From Paenibacillus montaniterrae (GTDB taxonomy: Bacteria > Bacillota > Bacilli > Paenibacillales > Paenibacillaceae): a DNA stretch of 64,000 bases. Below, piece by piece: positions 1 to 7,592 of the stretch (its first letter is position 1; each line of letters starts with the position of its first letter). The stretch is from contig NZ_BOSE01000001.1 of NCBI RefSeq assembly GCF_018403185.1, positions 310,001-374,000 of the forward strand, read 5' to 3'. The notes under the pieces are model-generated. The model saw only the letters and a program-made list of their open reading frames with translations. It was not told where the DNA came from and made no database searches. The translations under genes were made by a program, and so were the position numbers.

Positions 1-926
1 GCAGCAGCGGTGGGAACAATGCTGCCCAGCAAGGCGAAACGAATGGACAGGCTACTAATCAAGGCAACGAGCAAGCAGAGGGAGATGCTGATTCAAGTGC
101 AGCTGCTACGACCTATCCACTAACGGTAACTGATGCTACAGGCACGGAGGTTATGCTTGAGCAGCAGCCGGAAGCGATTGTTACGCTAGTGCCAAGTGAA
201 ACGGAAATTGCCTTTGCAGTTGGCGGCGGCGAGCGCGTAGTTGGAGTTGATGACTACAGCAACTATCCTGAGCAAGTGGCTTCGATTGCAAAGGTTGGCG
301 ATATGACGACGAATATTGAGGCAGTCACTGCTTTGGAGCCGGATTTGGTACTGGCAAGCTCCTCGATGAACGGAGAAGCGATCACGAAGCTGCGCGAGCT
401 TGGACTTACTGTTTATGCTTCCGATCCGCTTACTTACGATGATACAGTTGCTCATATTGAGCAAGTCGCAGTATTATTAAATACGAAGGCTGAAGCGCAA
501 GACGTGATCGATAACATGAAGCAGGTGAAGCAGGATATTGTTACTAAGCTGGAAGGTGTCGAAAAGCGCAAAGCATATCTAGAGTTTTCTCCAGGCTATA
601 CAGTTGGCAGCGGTACCTTCCTGGATGATCTTGTAACAACTGCCGGCGGTATTAATATTGCAGCTGGTCAGCCGGGCTGGTATGAGGTGGACAGCGAAGC
701 GGTTGTCGAGCAAAATCCAGAAGTAATTATTTATCCTGATTTTGGAGAGGAGCAAAGCTCAATTTTGGCCGGGATTATGAGTCGTCCTGGCTGGGATGCG
801 ATTGATGCAGTGAAAAATGACAGACTGGTCATGGTAGCCAATGATCCGCTTGTTCGCGTAGGCCCAAGATTGGTAGAGGGCTTGCAGGATATCGCTGCAG
901 CAATTCACCCTGAGCTGTTTCAGTAA
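1..926 (+). CDS. btuF: Cobalamin ABC transporter substrate-binding protein (5' partial)
   Basis: The frame is open from base 3 to the stop at 924-926, so the start and signal peptide lie upstream of the window. The first 40 or so residues are rich in Ser, Gly, Asn, Gln and Glu, like the flexible linker after a lipid-anchored cysteine. The rest is a periplasmic-binding fold of the BtuF/FhuD class: a TLVPSETEIAFAVG strand-helix near the start of the fold, a helix containing NIEAVTALEPDLVLAS, and a closing GPRLVEGLQDIAAAIHP helix. It would bind a corrinoid outside the membrane and pass it to the permease encoded 3 bases downstream. The fold alone would also fit a siderophore or haem binder. The B12 assignment rests on the cob genes that follow in the same transcript. 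Confidence 0.85.
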   Translation, partial: SSGGNNAAQQGETNGQATNQGNEQAEGDADSSAAATTYPLTVTDATGTEVMLEQQPEAIVTLVPSETEIAFAVGGGERVVGVDDYSNYPEQVASIAKVGDMTTNIEAVTALEPDLVLASSSMNGEAITKLRELGLTVYASDPLTYDDTVAHIEQVAVLLNTKAEAQDVIDNMKQVKQDIVTKLEGVEKRKAYLEFSPGYTVGSGTFLDDLVTTAGGINIAAGQPGWYEVDSEAVVEQNPEVIIYPDFGEEQSSILAGIMSRPGWDAIDAVKNDRLVMVANDPLVRVGPRLVEGLQDIAAAIHPELFQ

Positions 927-929
927 GAG

Positions 930-1973
930 ATGAACAGATTGATGCTAATGTATGGAGGAGCAGCGATGCTCCTTCTTTTATTAACGATTGTAACGGCGCT
1001 TTCTCTCGGCTCGTCTGGCTTGTCGTTTGGCGATGTATGGCATATTTTATGGCTAAGCCTGCCGTTTAATGAAGGAGCGGCCTCTCAATACAGTACGGGG
1101 CAGGTGGCGATTGTATTGCAAATTCGCTTGTCGCGCGTGCTGCTTGGCGCACTGGTAGGCGCCTGCCTTGCGCTGGCTGGCGTTGGCTTTCAAGGCGTGC
1201 TGCGCAACCCGCTCGCAGACCCGTATACACTTGGCGTAGCGTCCGGCAGCTCTGTGGGCGCTGCTTTTATTATTTTGATGGGCTATCAGCTGCTGCTAGG
1301 CCTGTGGACGATTCCGATTGTTGCATTCGCAACAGGGATCATTACGCTGCTTGGTGTTATTGGGCTGGCGCATTATAAGGGCTCGATGCAAATTCAGACA
1401 TTAGTGCTCGCTGGTGTCATTATTCAATCCTTCCTTGGCTCGTTTGTCTCATTAATGGTTTCTATGTCTGAAGGCGTTGTAAATGAAATTTTGTTTTGGA
1501 TTATGGGCTCGATTGCGATGAAAAGCTGGGAGCATGTTTATTTGCTGGTGCCGTTCGTTCTTGTCGCGCTGCCGATTTTAATCTTTTATGGCCGCGTGCT
1601 TAACCTGTTGGCGCTGGGCGAGCGGGAAGCGGCTTATCTCGGCGTAGAGGTAGAGCGCAGCAAGCTGATCGTATTAATTGTCTGCACGCTGCTGACTGCG
1701 GCAGCCGTTTCGGTTTCCGGAGTCATCGGCTTTGTCGGGCTCGTTGTGCCGCATCTGCTGCGCTTAATTGTAGGGCCGGATTATCGTCTGCTCGTGCCGC
1801 TGTCAGCGTTTGGCGGAGCAATCTATATGATTGCGGCTGATACCGTTGCCAGACTTGCGCTTAGTCCGAAGGAGCTGCCGCTTGGCGTAGTAACCGCTCT
1901 TATTGGCGCGCCGATCTTTACTTATTTGCTGGTGAAGCGCAATCGGCAGGAAGGCGGGGTAGGATCGTTATGA
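930..1973 (+). CDS. btuC: Cobalamin ABC transporter permease, FecCD family
   Basis: This 347-residue protein is almost entirely hydrophobic, with about ten membrane segments, the usual size for a FecCD/BtuC permease. Family motifs are visible: GALVGACLALAGVGFQGVLR followed by NPLADPYTLGVASG in the N-terminal half, and SGVIGFVGLVVPHLLR in the C-terminal half. The second is the cytoplasmic loop that contacts the ATPase. The ATG lies 3 bases after the btuF stop, and the last 4 bases overlap the start of the ATPase gene, so the three genes are translationally coupled. It would form the membrane channel for corrinoid import. Confidence 0.9.
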   Translation: MNRLMLMYGGAAMLLLLLTIVTALSLGSSGLSFGDVWHILWLSLPFNEGAASQYSTGQVAIVLQIRLSRVLLGALVGACLALAGVGFQGVLRNPLADPYTLGVASGSSVGAAFIILMGYQLLLGLWTIPIVAFATGIITLLGVIGLAHYKGSMQIQTLVLAGVIIQSFLGSFVSLMVSMSEGVVNEILFWIMGSIAMKSWEHVYLLVPFVLVALPILIFYGRVLNLLALGEREAAYLGVEVERSKLIVLIVCTLLTAAAVSVSGVIGFVGLVVPHLLRLIVGPDYRLLVPLSAFGGAIYMIAADTVARLALSPKELPLGVVTALIGAPIFTYLLVKRNRQEGGVGSL

Positions 1974-2758
1974 TTCAATTACAGCAGCTAACCTTTCAAT
2001 ATGGAGCGCGCAGCATAGTCGATCGATTAGACTACACCTTTGCCGGTAATGCGATTTATGGCATTATCGGGCCGAATGGCGCGGGCAAGTCAACGCTGCT
2101 GCAGTTAATTGCCGGCGTTCGCAAGCCAAGCTCTGGTCAAGTGCTGCTCGAGCAGAGACCAATTGGCGAGCTTCCGCGCAGACAGCTTGCGCAGCGTATA
2201 GCGGTGCTGCAGCAGGGGGGCTTGCCGACGCTGGGCTTTACGGTCAAGGAAGTTGTGGCAATGGGACGGTTTCCTTATCAAAATTGGCTCGGCTCGGAAA
2301 GAGCTGATGCAACGGCGCTCATTGATGAGGCTATTGAAGCGACGGGGCTGACACATTTGGCGAACCGTACGCTTGAGCAACTGAGCGGCGGCGAGCGGCA
2401 GCGCGCAGCGCTGGCCAAAGTATTTGTCCAGCAGCCCGATATCCTGTTGCTGGATGAGCCGACTACCTATCTCGACATCGGCTATCAGCAAATGATTATG
2501 GAGCTGGTCAAGCAGTGGCAGCGCAAGCAGCAGCTGCTCGTCATTGCCGTCATGCACGACCTTAACATTGCAGCGCTGTATTGCGATCAGCTTCTTGCCT
2601 TGCGGGGCGGCTCTATTATAGCTGCCGGTACTGCGGAGCAAGTGTTAATACCAGAGCATATCGCCAGTCTGTACGAGGTTGAAGCATTAATGGTCAACCA
2701 TCCGCAGCAAAATGTGCCGCAGCTTTTATTGCGGCTTGATCTGGATAAGGAGAATTGA
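1970..2758 (+). CDS. btuD: Cobalamin ABC transporter ATP-binding protein
   Basis: This is a 262-residue ABC ATPase of the FepC/BtuD type. Walker A is GPNGAGKS near residue 35, a Q-loop lies near VLQQGGLP, the signature is LSGGERQR, Walker B is DILLLDEPT, and the switch histidine is in AVMHDLN. It overlaps btuC at an ATGA and overlaps the next gene by 4 bases. It powers the BtuC permease. The C-terminal tail after residue 220 is variable in the family. Confidence 0.9.
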   Translation: MIQLQQLTFQYGARSIVDRLDYTFAGNAIYGIIGPNGAGKSTLLQLIAGVRKPSSGQVLLEQRPIGELPRRQLAQRIAVLQQGGLPTLGFTVKEVVAMGRFPYQNWLGSERADATALIDEAIEATGLTHLANRTLEQLSGGERQRAALAKVFVQQPDILLLDEPTTYLDIGYQQMIMELVKQWQRKQQLLVIAVMHDLNIAALYCDQLLALRGGSIIAAGTAEQVLIPEHIASLYEVEALMVNHPQQNVPQLLLRLDLDKEN

Positions 2759-3840
2759 TGATGAATGAACAATGGACGGAAACTCGATTGCTCGAATATA
2801 TTGGCCAAATCGAGCTGCCAGACGCGAAGCTGGCGCAGGTGGCGCAAGCTCACAGCGATCAATTGACCAAGCCTCCGGGCAGTCTTGGCAAGCTGGAGGC
2901 AGTAGCAGCCCAGCTTGCCGGTATAACGGGAAGGCTGTGGCCTGATCTATCGCAGCGCACGGTGGTCATTATGGCTGGCGATCATGGCGTATGCGAGGAA
3001 GGGATAAGTGCGTTTCCCCAGTCGGTAACGCCGCAAATGGTGTACAATTTCCTGCAGGGCGGCGCTGCGGTCAATGTACTTGCCAGAGCCGCAGGCGCCA
3101 ATGTTGCCTGTGTTGACGTCGGTGTTGCTGCCGAGCTGGAGCATGAACGGCTTATTAGCCGCAAAATTATGCATGGCACGCATAATATGGCCAAAGGCGC
3201 AGCAATGTCGCGCATGCAGGCGGTACAAGCGATTGCTGTTGGCATCGAGGTCGTTGAATCGCTTTTTGCTCAAGGCAGCCGCATGTTTGCTACGGGAGAA
3301 ATGGGGATCGGCAATACGACAGCCAGTGCAGCTATTGTATCAGTTATGACAGGCATTTCAGCGCAGCAGGCTGCCGGGCGCGGTACAGGGATTAGCGATA
3401 CGATGCTGGAGCATAAGGCAGCCGTCATTAAGCGGGCTATTGCGGTCAATGCACCGCGAGTGGATGATCCGCTTGATGTGCTGGGCAAGCTGGGCGGTCT
3501 GGAAATCGCCGGGCTTGTCGGGGTTATTATTGCAGCTGCCAAGCTGCACTGCCCGGTCGTGATCGATGGCTATATTTCCACCGCTGCTGCTTTGATCGCA
3601 GCAGCGCTTGCGCCAAGCTGCAAGCCTTATATCATTGCCTCTCATCAATCGCAAGAGCAAGGTCACGTACATGCGCTCGCTGCTCTGGGGCTGGCCCCAT
3701 GCATTCAGCTTGATTTGCGAGTTGGAGAAGGAACTGGCGCGGTACTATGCTTTCACTTTATCGATGCGGCTTTAAAGCTGATGCAGGAGATGGCTACCTT
3801 CGCCAGTGCCGGCGTCGATGGCAAGCATGCCGATCAATAG
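2755..3840 (+). CDS. cobT: Nicotinate-nucleotide--dimethylbenzimidazole phosphoribosyltransferase
   Basis: CobT transfers phosphoribose from nicotinate mononucleotide to a lower-ligand base (5,6-dimethylbenzimidazole or an analogue), giving the alpha-ribazole phosphate used in nucleotide loop assembly. At 361 residues it has the normal length. Visible motifs are KPPGSLGKLE near residue 40, the MAGDHGV strand, GEMGIGNTTASAA in the middle, and DLRVGEGTGAVL near the C terminus, which holds the catalytic glutamate. Three ATG codons stand in a row at the start (2755, 2758, 2761), so the exact first residue is uncertain by two codons. It overlaps btuD, which ties uptake to assembly. Confidence 0.93.
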   Translation: MMMNEQWTETRLLEYIGQIELPDAKLAQVAQAHSDQLTKPPGSLGKLEAVAAQLAGITGRLWPDLSQRTVVIMAGDHGVCEEGISAFPQSVTPQMVYNFLQGGAAVNVLARAAGANVACVDVGVAAELEHERLISRKIMHGTHNMAKGAAMSRMQAVQAIAVGIEVVESLFAQGSRMFATGEMGIGNTTASAAIVSVMTGISAQQAAGRGTGISDTMLEHKAAVIKRAIAVNAPRVDDPLDVLGKLGGLEIAGLVGVIIAAAKLHCPVVIDGYISTAAALIAAALAPSCKPYIIASHQSQEQGHVHALAALGLAPCIQLDLRVGEGTGAVLCFHFIDAALKLMQEMATFASAGVDGKHADQ

Positions 3841-3900
3841 CAGCCTATCGTTTAAAGCTGCTGCTTGCAACATTTACAAGTACAGAAAGGGATGGACGTC

Positions 3901-4479
3901 GTGGCAGTTTTAATTACGGGTGGAGCACGCAGCGGCAAGAGCCGCTTTGCCGAGCAGCTTGCAGCGCATCGCTATAAACGCGGCATTTATATCGCAACCT
4001 CGGAAGCGCTTGATCAAGAGATGGCTGATCGAATAGCGAAGCATCAAGCGGAACGAGCACAATCCGGGTTTAGCTGGCAAACGCTTGAGGAGCCGTTGCA
4101 TTTGTCTGAAGCGCTGCACAAGCTCGCCACCGGACAGCAGACTGACATGGAGCAGACGGTGGTGCTCGTAGATTGCCTGACGCTTTGGCTGAGCAATTGG
4201 TTTTTCATGCTGGATGTTGAGCATCAAGGCAGCAGCAAGCTGCATGCGGTCGTACTAGCGCTTGCCGAGCAGGTTCGGAACTATCCATATCCGCTCATTA
4301 TCGTCAGCAATGAGCTTGGTGACGGAATCGTGCCGGCAGATGCTTTAAGCCGCAGCTATCGCGACGAAGCAGGTCGCTTGAACCAAGCGATTGCCGAGCA
4401 TTGCGAGCAGGTGTTTTTAGTGACGGCGGGCATTCCTGTCGATCTAAAACGAATCGCTTATCGCTGGGAGGAGCAATGA
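3901..4479 (+). CDS. cobU: Bifunctional adenosylcobinamide kinase / GTP:cobinamide-phosphate guanylyltransferase
   Basis: CobU phosphorylates adenosylcobinamide and then adds GMP, giving adenosylcobinamide-GDP. The P-loop GGARSGKS is at the N terminus. A VLVDCLTLWLSN strand-helix follows, then IIVSNELGDGIVP with the family's conserved asparagine and glutamate, and a YRDEAGRLNQ helix near the end. I chose the GTG at 3901 because a GAAAGGG ribosome site ends 9 bases upstream. An in-frame ATG at 3892 is only one base from that site, and an ATG at 3865 would extend the protein by 12 residues unlike the family. The stop overlaps the cbiB start. Confidence 0.9.
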   Translation: MAVLITGGARSGKSRFAEQLAAHRYKRGIYIATSEALDQEMADRIAKHQAERAQSGFSWQTLEEPLHLSEALHKLATGQQTDMEQTVVLVDCLTLWLSNWFFMLDVEHQGSSKLHAVVLALAEQVRNYPYPLIIVSNELGDGIVPADALSRSYRDEAGRLNQAIAEHCEQVFLVTAGIPVDLKRIAYRWEEQ

Positions 4480-5465
4480 TTCTCTACAGCTTGCAGGAAA
4501 TATGTTTAATGATCGCGGCAGCTATCGTAATCGATTGGATAATTGGCGATCCGAAATACCCGACCCATCCCGTTATCTATATCGGGCGTCTTACTAAAGC
4601 GCTTGAAGCTCGACTTTATAATAAGAGCCGTACATACAGCGAGCGCAGTTTGCTGGCAAGAGGCGCGCTGCTTACGGCAGCCGTATTGCTGCTGAGCGGA
4701 GCGCTTATGCTGGCAATCGTCTGCTTTAGCGACTGGCTGCATCCATGGCTCGGCTATGCGGTCAGCACATGGTTTATTTCTACGACAATTGCTGTAAAAG
4801 GGCTAAAGGATGCGGCAATGCTTGTTTACTATCCGCTGCTTGAAGGAGACCTTGCTCAAGCTCGAACCTATATCGGCTATATTGTCAGTCGCGATCAGGA
4901 GGTTATGGGAGAGCCGGAAATTACGAGAGCAGCGGTAGAGACGGTTTCGGAAAATATAGTGGACGCCTTTATTTCCCCGTTGTTTTGGGCTTTAATCGGC
5001 GGAGCGCCTATGGCGATGGGTTATCGCGCGGCTAATACGCTCGACTCTATGGTTGGCTACCGCAATGAGCGCTATGAGTATTTCGGCAAATGCGCGGCGC
5101 GACTGGATGATGTGTTGAATTATATCCCAGCTCGTGTGACAGGCTGGCTTATTGTTGCAGTTGCCTTTGTTTTGCCGTTTTGCAGCGCCAGGCAAGCGGC
5201 AGCAGCAATCGCCAGATTTGCCTCCAAGCATCCGAGTCCCAACAGCGGCATACCGGAAGCGGCCGTCGCCGGCACGCTAGGTGTGCAATTGGGTGGTCGC
5301 AATCGTTATTTCGGAAAATGGGAAACTAGGGCAGTGATGGGCTGGGAGCGTGAAAAGCTGACTGCCAAGCATATTAAAAAAAGTGTTATAATACTTTATA
5401 GTGTTTCTATTTTGATATGGTTGGGAGTGATGCTGGCATGGCTGACATCGAGCGTGATCAAGTAA
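4476..5465 (+). CDS. cbiB: Adenosylcobinamide-phosphate synthase (CbiB/CobD type)
   Basis: CbiB joins the aminopropanol (or its phosphate) arm to adenosylcobyrate in the membrane. The DWIIGDPKYPTHPVIYIGR segment near residue 25 is the family hallmark. Further on are a YVGYIVSRD-like segment (here YIGYIVSRDQE), AAVETVSENIVDAF, and a KHPSPNSGIPEAAVAG motif. Several membrane helices separate these motifs. The start is the ATG at 4476, which overlaps the cobU stop and follows a GGGAGGAG ribosome site. The open frame continues upstream inside cobU but has no family similarity there. Its substrate amine comes from the CobD product encoded three genes later. Confidence 0.92.
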   Translation: MILYSLQEICLMIAAAIVIDWIIGDPKYPTHPVIYIGRLTKALEARLYNKSRTYSERSLLARGALLTAAVLLLSGALMLAIVCFSDWLHPWLGYAVSTWFISTTIAVKGLKDAAMLVYYPLLEGDLAQARTYIGYIVSRDQEVMGEPEITRAAVETVSENIVDAFISPLFWALIGGAPMAMGYRAANTLDSMVGYRNERYEYFGKCAARLDDVLNYIPARVTGWLIVAVAFVLPFCSARQAAAAIARFASKHPSPNSGIPEAAVAGTLGVQLGGRNRYFGKWETRAVMGWEREKLTAKHIKKSVIILYSVSILIWLGVMLAWLTSSVIK

Positions 5466-6289
5466 AGCAATACGTATACGCATGTGTTGCGGCCTTTCAA
5501 TTTCTAACCCGTATTCCGATACCGATGGAGGTACCATTTGACAAGAAAACCTTGCATCGCAGTGTTATTTTTTTCCCGATTGTTGGCGTCATACTCGGAT
5601 TGCTCATAAGCGGCGCGGCAGCTTTGTTAAGCTTGATCGCCCCTCCGGTTATCTCTGCGGTGCTTGTGCTTGGCTTATGGATTGCAGCAACAGGTGGCTT
5701 GCATCTGGACGGCTTAATGGATACCGCAGACGGCGTATTCAGTGGACGAAGCAGAGAGCAAATGCTCGACATTATGAAGGATAGCCGGGTTGGCTCATTT
5801 GGTGTGCTGGCGGCAGTTTTCATCATGCTGCTTAAATTTGCCGGATTGTACTTTTTGTTCGAGCAGCAAGCAGCAAATGGCTTGAGCATATCCTGGCTGC
5901 TGCTGGCGATTACAGCGGCGATGATGTGGAGCCGTTGGTGGATGGTGATCAGCATTTCCAGCTGGAAGCCTGCGCGAGCTGGCGGTTTGGCGGAATTATT
6001 TAATGGCATTAAGCTTCAATATGTGAGTAGCATGACCGCAATTGCTTTATTCATTTACTTGATTGCACTTATGCTGTATGTAATTACGACGGGCGGCAAT
6101 TTGTACTATGTATGGCTTTCTTTGCTTATTCCGATCTGTACCGCAATAGTTGGCTGGTTGATCGCCAAATGGCTGAAGCGAAAGCTGGGCGGCTTGACCG
6201 GCGATACATATGGCGCTATGAATGAAGTTGTAGAGGCACTGAATATTATGCTGGTCGTTATTTTTATTTATCGAGTCTTGCATGGCTAG
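5438..6289 (+). CDS. cobS: Adenosylcobinamide-GDP ribazoletransferase (cobalamin synthase)
   Basis: CobS is a membrane enzyme that joins adenosylcobinamide-GDP to alpha-ribazole (phosphate), the last step of cobalamin assembly. The 283-residue protein has an FQFLTRIPIP segment near the N terminus, the conserved acidic motif GGLHLDGLMDTADGVF near residue 85, an MKDSRVGSFG motif, and a GGLTGDTYGAMNE motif near the end. About seven hydrophobic helices are visible. I chose the ATG at 5438, 9 bases after a GGGAGTG ribosome site. The gene overlaps cbiB by 28 bases. Confidence 0.93.
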   Translation: MADIERDQVKQYVYACVAAFQFLTRIPIPMEVPFDKKTLHRSVIFFPIVGVILGLLISGAAALLSLIAPPVISAVLVLGLWIAATGGLHLDGLMDTADGVFSGRSREQMLDIMKDSRVGSFGVLAAVFIMLLKFAGLYFLFEQQAANGLSISWLLLAITAAMMWSRWWMVISISSWKPARAGGLAELFNGIKLQYVSSMTAIALFIYLIALMLYVITTGGNLYYVWLSLLIPICTAIVGWLIAKWLKRKLGGLTGDTYGAMNEVVEALNIMLVVIFIYRVLHG

Positions 6290-6298
6290 AAACTAGTT

Positions 6299-6330
6299 AA
6301 ATGTGCGGGGGGAAGCCCGGCACATTTTTT
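6299..6330 (+). terminator. Terminator-like hairpin between cobS and cobD
   Basis: AATGTGC and GCACATT pair around a G-rich loop, followed directly by a run of T. This is a typical intrinsic terminator shape, placed 10 bases after the cobS stop. It may lower expression of cobD relative to the rest of the cluster. Confidence 0.65.
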
Positions 6331-6373
6331 GTGCACAAAATTAGCAGTAAGGCGATAAAGGAGTGAGTTGAAG

Positions 6374-7483
6374 ATGCTTGAGCGCTATGGGCATGGCGGT
6401 GATTTGCGTTCGGCTGCTGAGCTTTACGGCAGAAAGGAAGAGGAGCTGCTCGATTACAGCTCAAACATGAATCCGCTTGGACCACCGCCTGCATTTCAGG
6501 CGATTATTGAACAATATTGGCAGTTTATTGCCGCGTATCCTGACCCGGCGCAACGAGATTTGCTGGAAGCGATTGCACACAGGCATCAGGTTGAGCCTGC
6601 CTCGATTATTGCCGGTAATGGCGCTGCAGAGCTGATTGACCTCGTTGTACGCTATATCAATCCCGTGAAAGCAGCAGTATTTTTGCCTTCGTTCGTTGAA
6701 TATGAGCAGGCAATTGCCAAGGCAAAATGTGAATGTGTCTACATTGCAACAGAGGAGCAGCAGCAGTTTAATCCGACAATGGTTCAGCTTCAGCATTTAA
6801 TCGAAAAGGAGCGGCCGCAGCTTGTGATGCTGGGCTATCCCAACAACCCGACTGGAGCGCTTATGCCAAGTGAGCAGCTCGACTATTTGCTGGACTCTGG
6901 CATCTATGTTGTTGTGGATGAAGCATTTCTAGATTTTCATCTCGAGGAGGAGCGGCTTACGGCAATTAGCAAGCTGCCGCGTTATGAAAAGCTGTTTGTC
7001 ATTCGCTCGATGACGAAGTTTTACTCGATGCCTGGCATCCGGCTTGGCTATATGCTTGCAGCAGCAAAGCATATTACCGCCTTAAAGCAGCTGCAGGTGC
7101 CCTGGAGCGTCAATTCCTTGGCGCAGCAGCTTGGAGTGGCTGCGCTGCAGCAGGATAGCTTTGCCGAGCAAACAAAGCGGTGGCTGGCAGAGGAAAATGC
7201 CTGGTTGTCGGCTCAGCTGCGGCAGCTTAAACTGCAAGTATATCCGTCAGTAACGAACTATATGCTGGCAAGGCTGCCGATGGAATGCAAGCTGACTAGC
7301 GGGCAGTTGCAGCAGCTAATGGGGCAGCGCGGCATCCTGATTCGCGATGCAGGCAAATTTCGCGGCCTGGATGCTTCATATATTCGTCTGGCAATCAAGG
7401 AGCGCGCCAGCAATGAAAGGCTGCTGCAGGAGCTGAAGCATGTATTGGCGCAGCAGCAAGTGGAGGCAGCCAACGAAATTTAA
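6374..7483 (+). CDS. cobD: L-threonine-O-3-phosphate decarboxylase (CobD type)
   Basis: CobD is a PLP enzyme of the aminotransferase fold class I that makes (R)-1-amino-2-propanol phosphate for CbiB. The N terminus YGHGGD followed by DYSSNMNPLGPP is typical of CobD and separates it from histidinol-phosphate aminotransferase. GYPNNPTGAL, VVDEAFLDF and the PLP-lysine segment SMTKFYSMPGIRLGY follow in order. The ATG at 6374 sits 10 bases after AAAGGAG. A TTG at 6368 is too close to that site. The 369-residue length is normal. Confidence 0.9.
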   Translation: MLERYGHGGDLRSAAELYGRKEEELLDYSSNMNPLGPPPAFQAIIEQYWQFIAAYPDPAQRDLLEAIAHRHQVEPASIIAGNGAAELIDLVVRYINPVKAAVFLPSFVEYEQAIAKAKCECVYIATEEQQQFNPTMVQLQHLIEKERPQLVMLGYPNNPTGALMPSEQLDYLLDSGIYVVVDEAFLDFHLEEERLTAISKLPRYEKLFVIRSMTKFYSMPGIRLGYMLAAAKHITALKQLQVPWSVNSLAQQLGVAALQQDSFAEQTKRWLAEENAWLSAQLRQLKLQVYPSVTNYMLARLPMECKLTSGQLQQLMGQRGILIRDAGKFRGLDASYIRLAIKERASNERLLQELKHVLAQQQVEAANEI

Positions 7484-7544
7484 TACGAATAAATATTTTT
7501 ATATGGGTGGTGGGAGAATGAGTCAGGCAGTATTAGTCAACACT

Positions 7545-7565
7545 ATTTTAAACCATGGTTAAAAT
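7545..7565. promoter_or_regulatory. Near-perfect palindrome upstream of the stalk-domain gene
   Basis: A 21-base palindrome centred on CCATGG has arms ATTTTAA and TTAAAAT. It lies 28 bases before the start of the next gene. A 14-codon frame (ATG at 7519, good ribosome site, product MSQAVLVNTILNHG) ends inside it. It could be an operator or a leader-peptide arrangement. I have no family match for either. Confidence 0.3.
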
Positions 7566-7592
7566 TGGAGGTTAGCAAGGAGATCATGTCAT

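Noticed and set aside
2105..2641. Long minus-strand open frame inside btuD (178 codons)
   Set aside because: It lies fully under a clear ABC ATPase gene. Such antisense frames are common where G+C at the third codon position is high, and it has no ribosome site or family pattern.
5497..6009. 170-codon minus-strand frame inside cobS
   Set aside because: Mirror frame of a well-supported gene, with no ribosome site.
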